Source: Acidobacteriota bacterium (lineage in GTDB: Bacteria; Acidobacteriota; JAAYUB01; JAMOQF01). Taken from it: 7,632 nucleotides of DNA. Below, in pieces: positions 1 to 6,857 of the stretch. The position numbers were made by a program, and so were the translations under genes. The stretch spans positions 1 through 7,632 of the forward strand of contig JALULU010000267.1 in NCBI GenBank assembly GCA_027040585.1, in the 5' to 3' direction. Positions within the stretch are counted from its first letter, which is position 1; each line of letters begins with the position of its first letter. Below the pieces are notes generated by a model that did no database searches, was not told where the DNA came from, and worked only from the letters and a program-made list of their open reading frames with translations.

Positions 1-6
1 GTTGAT

Positions 7-12
7 TATAAT
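7..12 (+). promoter_or_regulatory. Possible -10 box upstream of the HU gene
   Basis: A perfect TATAAT hexamer sits 42 bases before the HU start codon, which would leave a leader of roughly 35 bases. The matching -35 box would fall outside the left edge, so it cannot be checked. In such AT-rich DNA a TATAAT can occur by chance, and a second weaker candidate (GATAAT at 28-33) is also present. Its position directly ahead of a monocistronic gene is the main support. Confidence 0.3.
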
Positions 13-44
13 GGTATTCATATAAAAGATAATATTATTTTTTT

Positions 45-49
45 GGAGG
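45..49 (+). promoter_or_regulatory. Ribosome binding site that fixes the HU start
   Basis: GGAGG lies five bases before ATG 55. It overlaps the in-frame TTG at 43-45, so that TTG cannot be the start served by this site. This decides for ATG 55 and a 92-residue protein beginning MNKADLV, the usual HU beginning. Confidence 0.85.
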
Positions 50-54
50 TTTTT

Positions 55-333
55 ATGAATAAAGCTGATTTGGTTAAAATTGTGGCTGAAAAAACCGGTT
101 TAAGCCAGGCTCAAACTGGTAAAGCCATCAATGCCTTCTTAGAGGCTGTTGAAGATGCTCTAAAGAAGAATGAAAGGGTTGCTTTTGTTGGATTTGGCAC
201 TTTTAAAGTTGCATACAGAAAGGGTAAAAAAGGTAGAAATCCTCGTACTAAAGAGGAAATAACTATTCCACCAAGAAATGTTGTAAGATTTATCCCAGGA
301 AAGAAACTAAAAGAAGAAATTCCACAACCCTAA
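55..333 (+). CDS. hup: HU-family DNA-binding protein
   Basis: This encodes a 92-residue histone-like protein of the HU/IHF family, which forms dimers that bind and bend DNA and help compact the nucleoid. The N-terminal helical dimerisation part covers about residues 1-45 (MNKADLVKIVAEKTGLS). It is followed by the family signature around GFGTF (46-50) and the beta-arm GRNPRT (60-65), whose Pro63 is the residue that intercalates between base pairs in HU structures. The C-terminal part has the usual IPPRNVVRFIPGKKLKE ending. Length matches the family norm of about 90 residues. The start is ATG 55, preceded by GGAGG; an upstream in-frame TTG (43) is rejected because it overlaps the ribosome site. 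The gene stands alone on the plus strand, has its own terminator and converges on the minus-strand cluster. HU rather than IHF is preferred because of the MNKADL start and the absence of a partner gene; the exact paralogue letter cannot be assigned. Confidence 0.95.
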   Translation: MNKADLVKIVAEKTGLSQAQTGKAINAFLEAVEDALKKNERVAFVGFGTFKVAYRKGKKGRNPRTKEEITIPPRNVVRFIPGKKLKEEIPQP

Positions 334-347
334 TCTAAGAAAAAATA

Positions 348-383
348 AAAAAAAGAGGGAGTTTTAAAACTCCCTCTTTTTTT
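348..383. terminator. Bidirectional intrinsic terminator, perfect palindrome
   Basis: Two 18-base arms (348-365 and 366-383) are exact reverse complements with no spacer. The core stem is AGAGGGAG/CTCCCTCT with TTTTAAAA at the centre, which would form the loop in RNA. Each arm is edged by a run of seven A or T, so both transcripts end with a U-tract after a GC-containing stem. It lies 14 bases after the HU stop and 15 bases after the TPR lipoprotein stop on the other strand, the right place to end both converging units. Confidence 0.92.
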
Positions 384-398
384 GTCTTTATGCATAAT

Positions 399-1196
399 TT
401 AAAATATCTTATTTCTCTTTTCTTCTTTCTCTCTTTGAAGTTTCTTCTTTAATTCTATTGATTTAATAGCAAGTCTATCGGCTTCCTGAGTATACTTTTT
501 CTTTGTCTCTTCATCTTCAGCAAATAGTGCCTTCTTCCTATAACACAAATTTAAATAACTCATAGCATCCGCATAATCTGGATTTATCTCAAGAGCCTTC
601 TTCAGAGCCTCTACTGCTTCATCTACTAATGGTTCTAACTTAGCCTTTTTCTGAGCTTTGTCTTCTGGAGAAAGTGAATTATAAAGTTCTCCATTATTAC
701 CTGTCTCATCGTTTACAAGTTTCCAATCTATAACTCCAATACCATAAAGTGGCTCTGGGTTGTCTGGTTGTATTTCTAACCTTTTCCTGTACCACTTTTT
801 TGCAGAATCATAATCTCCAATGGCCTGATTTAAATTTGCAAGATATTGGATTGCAGTTATATTATTAGGTTGAAATTCCAAAACCTTCTTGAAAGTTTCA
901 ATGGCCATTTTAGCTTTTTTAAGGTTTCTTTCAGTTGGCAAATTTGGAACAAACTCAGAAGCATAGGTAATGGCAAGATACTCATAGGCTCTAACCAAAT
1001 TAGGGTCAAGCTCTATTGCCTTCTTAAAGTCATTTACAGCAGACTCAAAATCTTTATCTTTATAAGCCTTAACACCTTTATTTAAAAAATTTCTCGCCTT
1101 AAGTTTATCAATAAATGAACAACTGGTTAACCCCACAAGGAGAAAAAGAACCAAAATTATCCCAAAAACACTCTTTCCACTTTTATTTACGAACAT
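399..1196 (-). CDS. TPR-repeat lipoprotein at the end of the TonB cluster
   Basis: This encodes a 265-residue predicted envelope lipoprotein. Residues 9-23 form a hydrophobic signal segment ending in the lipobox LTSC, with Cys26 as the lipidated residue; Ser at +2 would favour outer-membrane sorting by the enterobacterial rule, which may not hold here. Tetratricopeptide repeats follow: a clear one near 34-66 (AYKDKDFESAVNDFKKAIELDPN), further ones near 67-111 and 112-145, and another near 188-220 (EAVEALKKALEINPDYADA). Spacers of about 14 and 40 residues separate some repeats. The tail (about 235-265) is rich in Lys and Glu and probably helical. TPRs are protein-binding scaffolds; the partner is unknown. 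The gene starts at ATG 1196 with GGAGG ten bases upstream, 26 bases after exbD-2, and ends the operon just before the terminator. By analogy with CpoB (YbgF) of the Tol-Pal system, it could serve the neighbouring TonB complex. That is inference from position. Confidence 0.85.
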   Translation of the reverse strand: MFVNKSGKSVFGIILVLFLLVGLTSCSFIDKLKARNFLNKGVKAYKDKDFESAVNDFKKAIELDPNLVRAYEYLAITYASEFVPNLPTERNLKKAKMAIETFKKVLEFQPNNITAIQYLANLNQAIGDYDSAKKWYRKRLEIQPDNPEPLYGIGVIDWKLVNDETGNNGELYNSLSPEDKAQKKAKLEPLVDEAVEALKKALEINPDYADAMSYLNLCYRKKALFAEDEETKKKYTQEADRLAIKSIELKKKLQREKEEKRNKIF

Positions 1197-1222
1197 AACA
1201 TACTTTCCTCCATACTAAATTA

Positions 1223-1648
1223 TCACTGATTCTCAAGCTCTGTCATCAGCCCTACTTCCTCAACTCCAGCACCTTTTGCTATATCAATAACCTTTGCCAC
1301 ATCCCCATAAAATGCATCTTTGTCTCCTCTTACAAAGAGAGTCTTATCAGATCTTGTGCTATATATAGACAACAATCTTTGCCCAAGTGATTCCATATTA
1401 ACTGCATCTTTATTTAAAAGAATTGAACCATCACTTTTTACTGTAACTACTATGCCCTGAAAGTTTTTAGCTATTTTATCAGAAATATTTGGTGGCAACT
1501 TTTCTGGAATTCTAACCTCAAGTCCATGTGGTGTAAAGGGAGTAATAACCATAAAAATTATCAAAAGAACCAGCAATATATCAATATAAGGTGTAACATT
1601 TATATCTGATTTGGGGCCACCTCTACCCCCGCTTACTGCCATTCCCAT
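1223..1648 (-). CDS. exbD: ExbD/TolR-family proton-channel subunit, second copy
   Basis: This encodes a 141-residue ExbD/TolR protein, which sits with ExbB in the inner membrane and uses proton flow to energise TonB. After a short Gly-rich cytoplasmic start (GGRGGPKSDINVTP) comes a single membrane helix at about 21-37. Asp23 in PYIDILLVLLIIFM matches the essential membrane Asp of E. coli ExbD (Asp25). The remainder (about 45-141) is the periplasmic domain, ending with the usual GVEEVGLMTE stretch. Length matches the family. The start is ATG 1648 with AGGAG nine bases upstream; the next Met (residue 3) would be too far from that site. It follows exbD-1 by 46 bases and precedes the TPR lipoprotein. 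It is clearly diverged from exbD-1 outside the INVTP/LLVLLIIFM core, so this is an old paralogue pair rather than a recent duplication. TolR is a possible alternative name, but no tolA, tolB or pal is present here. Confidence 0.92.
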   Translation of the reverse strand: MGMAVSGGRGGPKSDINVTPYIDILLVLLIIFMVITPFTPHGLEVRIPEKLPPNISDKIAKNFQGIVVTVKSDGSILLNKDAVNMESLGQRLLSIYSTRSDKTLFVRGDKDAFYGDVAKVIDIAKGAGVEEVGLMTELENQ

Positions 1649-1694
1649 AATTCATCACTCCTAATTTTTTATTAAAAATTTAATCATTTTCTTC

Positions 1695-2120
1695 TTACCC
1701 TTTTTTCTTACTCTTTTGTTCAGTTAACAACCCCAATCTCTCAAATCCACAATCTCTTAACATTTCCACAATTTCTACAATTTTAGAATATGGAACAGCC
1801 TGATCACTTTTTAAATAAACTAATTCAGGATTTTCCACTTCTTTTTTTTCAATGATTCTTTCCTTTAAATCTGCTAAAGCATATTGTTTTGCACCTAAAT
1901 ACATTCTCATCATTCTATCAACACCAACAACAAGTGCATCCCTTTTATCAGCACCTGGCATTTCTATACCATTCTTTGTCCTTGGTAGATTAACCGTTAT
2001 ACCCTTTTGAAGCAGTGGGGTTGTTATCATAAAAATTATAAGAAGGACCAGCATAATATCAGCCATAGGTGTAACATTTATATCAGCAACTGGCCCACTT
2101 AAATCTCTTTTTTTAGCCAC
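1695..2120 (-). CDS. exbD: ExbD/TolR-family proton-channel subunit, first copy
   Basis: This encodes a 141-residue inner-membrane ExbD/TolR protein that pairs with ExbB to convert proton motive force into movement of TonB. The N-terminal cytoplasmic piece (MAKKRDLSGPVADINVTP) leads into one membrane helix at about 19-36. Asp21 in MADIMLVLLIIFM is in the position of the essential proton-carrying Asp. The periplasmic domain runs from about 45 to 134 with a conserved ending (CGFERLGLLTE), followed by a Lys-rich tail. The start is GTG (2118-2120), with GGAGG at 2131-2135 ten bases upstream; the next in-frame Met is residue 19, inside the membrane motif, so GTG is the only sensible start. The start overlaps the end of exbB by 8 bases, which suggests coupled translation and matched amounts of the two subunits. 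Confidence 0.93.
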   Translation of the reverse strand: MAKKRDLSGPVADINVTPMADIMLVLLIIFMITTPLLQKGITVNLPRTKNGIEMPGADKRDALVVGVDRMMRMYLGAKQYALADLKERIIEKKEVENPELVYLKSDQAVPYSKIVEIVEMLRDCGFERLGLLTEQKSKKKG

Positions 2121-2814
2121 GGTTTAAAGCCCTCCGTTTTATAAAATAGTCCACCAATTCAGAAGATGAATTATCCATTTCAATTGTAAATGCCTCAATC
2201 TTACCAGTACAGTAGTTAAATGCCCAAACTGCTGGAACTGCAACAAGTAATCCAAAGGCTGTTGTAACAAGTGCCTCTGAAATACCACCTGCAACAGCTC
2301 CAATACCTGTATTCTCTGCTTTACTCATACCAGCAAAAGCATTAATGATTCCAAGTGTAGTTCCAAAAAGACCAACAAATGGAGCTGTAGCACCAGCTGT
2401 AGCAAGTACAGGAGTTCCTCTTTTGAGCTCAGCAAGAGTTATTGCAGTAGCCCTATCAAGTGCCCTTCTTGTGGACTCAATCAATTCTCCAGAAATGTCT
2501 CCACCTGAAGACTGTGAAAGAAATTCATTTAACCCTGCAGCAACAACTTTTGCAAGGTGTGATTTAGGATATCTTTTAGCAACTACTATAGATTCTTCAA
2601 TCTTACCTTCACTTAACATCTGTTTAAGAGCGCCAACAAACTCTTTAGATTGATTTCTTGCAGCTCTATAAGCAATAAATCTGTCAATCATAACTCCCAA
2701 TGACCACATTGACATAATAAACAAAATAACAACAACCAATTTTGCTGGGGTTCCCATTCTGCCCCACATAGCCATTATATCCAGGCTATGCCCTTCTAAA
2801 ATAAAAAATAACAT
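2113..2814 (-). CDS. exbB: ExbB/TolQ/MotA-family motor subunit
   Basis: This encodes a 233-residue inner-membrane protein of the MotA/TolQ/ExbB family, which forms the pentameric ring around ExbD and powers TonB. Three membrane helices are visible: about 25-46, about 134-162 and about 171-201. Between helix 1 and 2 lies the large cytoplasmic loop (about 47-133). The family motifs are clear: APFVGLFGTTLGIINAF (144-160) and GGISEALVTTAFGLLVAVPA (176-195). Thr152, Glu180 and Thr185 line up with E. coli ExbB Thr148, Glu176 and Thr181, the residues lining the proton path. The start is ATG 2814 with GGAGG nine bases upstream, 24 bases after the tonB stop. The stop codon lies inside the start of exbD-1. 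TolQ cannot be excluded from the protein alone, but the adjacent tonB makes ExbB the better name. Confidence 0.94.
   Translation of the reverse strand: MLFFILEGHSLDIMAMWGRMGTPAKLVVVILFIMSMWSLGVMIDRFIAYRAARNQSKEFVGALKQMLSEGKIEESIVVAKRYPKSHLAKVVAAGLNEFLSQSSGGDISGELIESTRRALDRATAITLAELKRGTPVLATAGATAPFVGLFGTTLGIINAFAGMSKAENTGIGAVAGGISEALVTTAFGLLVAVPAVWAFNYCTGKIEAFTIEMDNSSSELVDYFIKRRALNRG
2131..2135 (-). promoter_or_regulatory. Ribosome binding site inside exbB for the GTG-started exbD-1
   Basis: GGAGG (minus strand) lies within the last codons of exbB, ten bases before the GTG at 2120. It supports the rare start codon and the 8-base overlap arrangement. Confidence 0.7.
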
Positions 2815-2838
2815 AGGTCTATACCTCCAAAAAATTTT

Positions 2839-3636
<798 letters not shown>

Positions 3637-3655
3637 TTTATCCTCCTAAAAATGA

Positions 3656-4867
3656 CTACTTTGTAGCCATTCTTATTCTTTTCTTTTCTTCTTCAGTTCC
3701 AAAAAATTTAACCCACCATAAAACAATGGGACTCGCAATTGCAATTGAAGAATATGTACCAACAATGATTCCTATAACAAGAATCAAAGAAAATCCAGAA
3801 AGCACGTCTCCACCAAAAAGGTAAAGTGCCAATACAGCAACAAAAGTAGTTCCAGATGTTATAATAGTCCTTGATAAGGTCTGGTTAATAGAATCATCTA
3901 TAATCTTGATAAAATTTTCATTTCTCAAAAGTCTCATATTTTCTCTAATTCTATCAAAAACAACAATGGAATCATTTATTGAATAACCTACAAGAGTTAA
4001 AAGCGCCGCAACAGCAGGCAGATTTATCTCCTTTCCCATAAGTGTAAAAAGGCCAAGGGTTATCAAAACATCGTGAAAAAGTGCTACAACTGCTCCAACA
4101 CCAAAGGAAAACTTGAATCTAAATGCTATATAAACTAACATTCCCAATAGAGAAAGCACAACAGCTAATGTTGCTTTTTTTCTCAACTCTTTTCCTATTT
4201 TTGGTCCCACACTTTCCACACCTAAAATGGAAAAATCTCCACAATAAGAGTTCTGCTTTATATAGTCCATTAAAGGTTTTGGAATACCAAGAGATGAAAG
4301 CTCATCTAAGTTTTTTATTATTCCATTTTTCTTTCTGTATGTCGCAATTTTATCTGCTATTTCATTATATTTAGCAACCCTCTCTTCATCAAGTGCATCT
4401 GCTTTAATAATACCCATCTTTTCAAGAATTTGACTCTTTAAAAGCATTTTGGAAATAACATCTTTTCCCACATTATTTATATCAATTTTATTTTTAACAT
4501 TGTTTTTATCAAAATTAGATTTTAAAATTTCATATACAAGTTGCCTCATATTTTGAAAAGTACTCACATCTTCCTTTTTTACAGCCTTAAACTTTATTTG
4601 GACTTCATTTTTACTTTCCTCGTCAAACCTGGTTACCTCAGCAACTTCTAATTTTGCTTTTTTTAAAACATTTCTTATCTTTGAAAGGTTAGGTTTCTGG
4701 GCAAATTTTACCTGAACAAGGGTACCACCTTTAAAATCAATTCCATAGTTAAACCCTTTATTTTTAACAACTGATATCCATCCTATTATGAACATTAAAA
4801 AGGAGAGTCCAATAAAATACCCTTTATGCTTCATCCACTTTATATTGACATTAGCAAATAAATCCAT
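3656..4867 (-). CDS. secF: Sec translocon accessory subunit SecF, with an enlarged periplasmic domain
   Basis: This encodes a 403-residue inner-membrane SecF, which works with SecD and YajC beside SecYEG and uses proton motive force to complete protein export. Helix 1 is at about 16-34, followed by GIDFKGGT (42-49), the start of the first periplasmic domain. The remaining five helices lie between about 232 and 386. Key family motifs are VESVGPKIGKEL (217-228), GYSINDSIVVFDRIREN (294-310) and SRTIITSGTT (332-341). Asp299 and Arg333 line up with Asp637 and Arg671 of Thermus SecDF, implicated in proton use. SecF is usually about 300-320 residues. Here roughly 80 extra residues lie between about 120 and 213, with a helix-hairpin-helix-like pattern (YRKKNG at 177-182, LGIPKPLMDYI at 193-203). 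The start is ATG 4867, eight bases from AGGAG; the TTG at 4873 is only two bases from that site. The gene follows secD by 60 bases. Confidence 0.95.
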   Translation of the reverse strand: MDLFANVNIKWMKHKGYFIGLSFLMFIIGWISVVKNKGFNYGIDFKGGTLVQVKFAQKPNLSKIRNVLKKAKLEVAEVTRFDEESKNEVQIKFKAVKKEDVSTFQNMRQLVYEILKSNFDKNNVKNKIDINNVGKDVISKMLLKSQILEKMGIIKADALDEERVAKYNEIADKIATYRKKNGIIKNLDELSSLGIPKPLMDYIKQNSYCGDFSILGVESVGPKIGKELRKKATLAVVLSLLGMLVYIAFRFKFSFGVGAVVALFHDVLITLGLFTLMGKEINLPAVAALLTLVGYSINDSIVVFDRIRENMRLLRNENFIKIIDDSINQTLSRTIITSGTTFVAVLALYLFGGDVLSGFSLILVIGIIVGTYSSIAIASPIVLWWVKFFGTEEEKKRIRMATK

Positions 4868-4875
4868 AACCAAAA

Positions 4876-4880
4876 CTCCT
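4876..4880 (-). promoter_or_regulatory. Ribosome binding site that fixes the SecF start
   Basis: AGGAG on the minus strand lies eight bases before ATG 4867 but only two bases before the in-frame TTG at 4873. The spacing selects the ATG, so the protein begins MDLFANVN rather than two residues earlier. Confidence 0.8.
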
Positions 4881-4927
4881 TATTTTAATTTGACACCAAA
4901 ATATAAAATTTTGTTCCAAAATAAACT

Positions 4928-6499
4928 TTATATTGAAAGTTTTTTTATCTTCACTTTATCCAAAACAATTTGAAATACAGTCTTTGAAACAAATATTGCC
5001 GCAAATAAGTTTGCAACCAGACCGGCTGTCAATGTTACAGCAAAACCCTTAATTGGACCTGTACCATATTGATATAAAAATGCAGCAGCAATAAGTGTAG
5101 TAATATTGGCATCAAAAATCGTAAGAGATGCCTTAGAGAATCCTGCTTCCACAGAAGAAGCAATTGTTTTACCAAGTCTAAGTTCTTCCTTTATTCTTTC
5201 GAAAATCAGGACGTTTGAATCAACAGCCATACCAATGGTCAGAATAATCCCAGCAATACCCGGCAAAGTCAATGTACCTCTAAAATAGCCCAATGCTCCA
5301 AGCAGCATAATTAAGTTTATAATAAGGCAAAAAACAGCATTTAGTCCTGATAACCTATAGTAAAACAGCATAATCAAAATAACGAGTATTAACCCAAGGA
5401 GAGCTGCCTTTATACCTCTTTGTATTGAATCCCAACCAAGGGATGGCCCAATGGTTCTCTCTTCAAGGATAACAATATCTGCTGGAAGAGCACCAGAACG
5501 GAGATTTAGTGCAAGAAGTTGTGCATCTCTTTCAGTAAAATTACCGGAAATAACACCAGAATCACTAATTCTGTCTTTTATTTCAGGAGCAGATATAATT
5601 TTATTGTCAAGAACAATTGCTAATCTCCTCCCAATATTTTCACCTGTAGCCTTTTCAAATTTTCTTGAACCTTCTGAATTTAAGGTGAAACTAACAGCAT
5701 GTTTTGGAATTCCAAGCTCAGTTGTCAGTGTTGCCTTTGCATTGGTCAGGTGCTTACCTGTTATAACTGGAGCCTTTTGAACAACAGCATACCCACCATT
5801 TTCCACGGGCAAAATCATGTAGCCATCAGGAATTTTATTCTTGAAAAATTTCATTATTGTCTCTTTTGAAACTCCATAAGGAGCATTTGGATACACAAGA
5901 TTTAAAGACAAACTTGCTGTTTCCTTTAAAAGAGATTTAACTTCTTCTGGGTTGTCAACCCCTGGTAACTCCACTATAATTTCATTAGGTACACCATCTT
6001 TTCCAGATCCATATAGCTGTAAAGTAGGTTCTGCAACACCATACTGATTAATTCTTCTCTCAAGTGTTTCAAGAGATTGTTGTGCAGTTTCCCTCTCAAT
6101 CTGTTTTTTTGCAATTGGATTTAATTTCATCTCCATTGTAACCTTGCCATTCCCAAAATGAGAACTGAAGTCAAATTCCCTGCTGAAATAGTCTTTAAAT
6201 AAACTTCTAACTTTCTCGTAATCATTCTCATTTATACCTTCTACAACTACCTTTTCACCAACAGAATAAATTTTACCAGCTGTTATTTTTTTCTCCGAAA
6301 GTAAACTTTTTGCCCTTTCAGCATATTGGGCAACTTCTTGAAGTATAACCTTCTCCACCTTTATCTCAAGCACAAGGTGCATTCCACCTTTTAAATCTAG
6401 CCCAAGTTTTATCTTTTTTTGAGGTGGCCAAAAGGCATAAATACTTGCAATTAAAACAATCAAAATTAAAATTAATCTGATTTTAACATTTTTAATCAT
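4928..6499 (-). CDS. secD: Sec translocon accessory subunit SecD
   Basis: This encodes a 523-residue inner-membrane SecD, partner of SecF in the proton-driven late stage of protein export. Helix 1 lies at about 7-24, followed by GLDLKGG (33-39) opening the large periplasmic domain (about 33-350). Inside it are the conserved ETAQQSLETLERRINQYGV segment and the NFTERDAQLLALNLRSGALP stretch near its end. Five helices follow between about 363 and 510. Helix 4 carries GMAVDSNVLIFERIKEE (423-439); Asp427 matches Asp340 of Thermus SecDF, an essential residue of the proton path. Length is normal for a stand-alone SecD that is not fused to SecF. The start is ATG 6499. Its ribosome site (AAGGG, nine bases upstream) is weaker than those of the other genes in the operon. 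It follows yajC by 24 bases and precedes secF by 60 bases, the usual order. Confidence 0.97.
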   Translation of the reverse strand: MIKNVKIRLILILIVLIASIYAFWPPQKKIKLGLDLKGGMHLVLEIKVEKVILQEVAQYAERAKSLLSEKKITAGKIYSVGEKVVVEGINENDYEKVRSLFKDYFSREFDFSSHFGNGKVTMEMKLNPIAKKQIERETAQQSLETLERRINQYGVAEPTLQLYGSGKDGVPNEIIVELPGVDNPEEVKSLLKETASLSLNLVYPNAPYGVSKETIMKFFKNKIPDGYMILPVENGGYAVVQKAPVITGKHLTNAKATLTTELGIPKHAVSFTLNSEGSRKFEKATGENIGRRLAIVLDNKIISAPEIKDRISDSGVISGNFTERDAQLLALNLRSGALPADIVILEERTIGPSLGWDSIQRGIKAALLGLILVILIMLFYYRLSGLNAVFCLIINLIMLLGALGYFRGTLTLPGIAGIILTIGMAVDSNVLIFERIKEELRLGKTIASSVEAGFSKASLTIFDANITTLIAAAFLYQYGTGPIKGFAVTLTAGLVANLFAAIFVSKTVFQIVLDKVKIKKLSI

Positions 6500-6523
6500 A
6501 AGATCATTCCCTTAGAAAAATTT

Positions 6524-6856
6524 TTATTTAGTTGAAGTTGCCTGACTTCCCTGTTGAAGCCCTGCAATAGCATTTTTAGAAATCTCAATTTTAACATTTT
6601 CAGCAACCTTCAGGATAATACTTTTTTCCTTAACAGCAACCACCACACCATAAATACCACCTGTCGTTATCACTCTATCTCCATTTTTCAAGTTTTTTAT
6701 TAAGTTCTGTAATTGTTTTCTTTGCTTACTGGCAGGTCTCAAAATAAAAAAATAAAAGGCACCTATTAGCAAAAGAAAGGGAAGTAGTGCACTAAAAATA
6801 TCTCCACCTTTTGCGGGAGATTGTGAAGTTAACAAAAGAAAAGTTGTAGCTATCAT
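6524..6856 (-). CDS. yajC: Sec accessory protein YajC
   Basis: This encodes a 110-residue single-pass inner-membrane protein that associates with SecD and SecF at the Sec translocon. The membrane helix is at about 20-39 and ends in the typical ILRP (38-41), followed by the basic stretch KQRKQ. The small cytoplasmic domain has LKNGDRVITTGGIYGVV (56-72), the family signature. The last residues are Gln/Ser/Thr-rich and look unstructured. Length is normal for the family. The start is ATG 6856, one base after the tgt stop (TGATATG on the minus strand), with AGGG-type pairing six bases upstream inside tgt, so translation is probably coupled to tgt. Its place between tgt and secD is the conserved order in many bacteria. 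Confidence 0.96.
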   Translation of the reverse strand: MIATTFLLLTSQSPAKGGDIFSALLPFLLLIGAFYFFILRPASKQRKQLQNLIKNLKNGDRVITTGGIYGVVVAVKEKSIILKVAENVKIEISKNAIAGLQQGSQATSTK

Positions 6857-6857
6857 A

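Noticed and set aside
1..54. The HU reading frame is open from the left edge of the window, so HU could be longer at its N-terminus.
   Set aside because: The GGAGG at 45-49 is ideally placed for ATG 55, and HU proteins begin exactly at MNKADL. The upstream codons show no family similarity and the open frame is short.
1663..1680. A/T-only hairpin between exbD-1 and exbD-2 as a possible terminator.
   Set aside because: The 7-bp stem AATTTTT/AAAAATT contains no G or C and would be too weak to terminate; the next gene has its own ribosome site and the run continues.
1223..2814. Naming the ExbB/ExbD genes tolQ and tolR of a Tol-Pal system.
   Set aside because: The neighbouring arm protein has a TonB-type membrane Ser-x3-His and a clear TonB C-terminal domain, and no tolA, tolB or pal is visible.
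4227..4263. The SecF motif VESVGPKIGKEL read as the second half of a true helix-hairpin-helix.
   Set aside because: This stretch is the normal VGP-x-x-G-x-E-L motif of every SecF and leads straight into helix 2. Only the segment before it is unusual.
4123..4374. Plus-strand open frames opposite secF, secD, exbB, tonB and the TPR gene (for example 4123-4374 and 5451-5780).
   Set aside because: They lie wholly inside well-recognised genes on the other strand, lack plausible ribosome sites or domains, and are shadows of the real coding frames.
6496..6507. A three-codon minus-strand reading frame (ATG ATC TTA TGA) whose stop overlaps the secD start, as a possible leader peptide.
   Set aside because: Its ATG is only one base from the AAGGG element, whereas that element is nine bases from the secD ATG. 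A frame this short is expected by chance.
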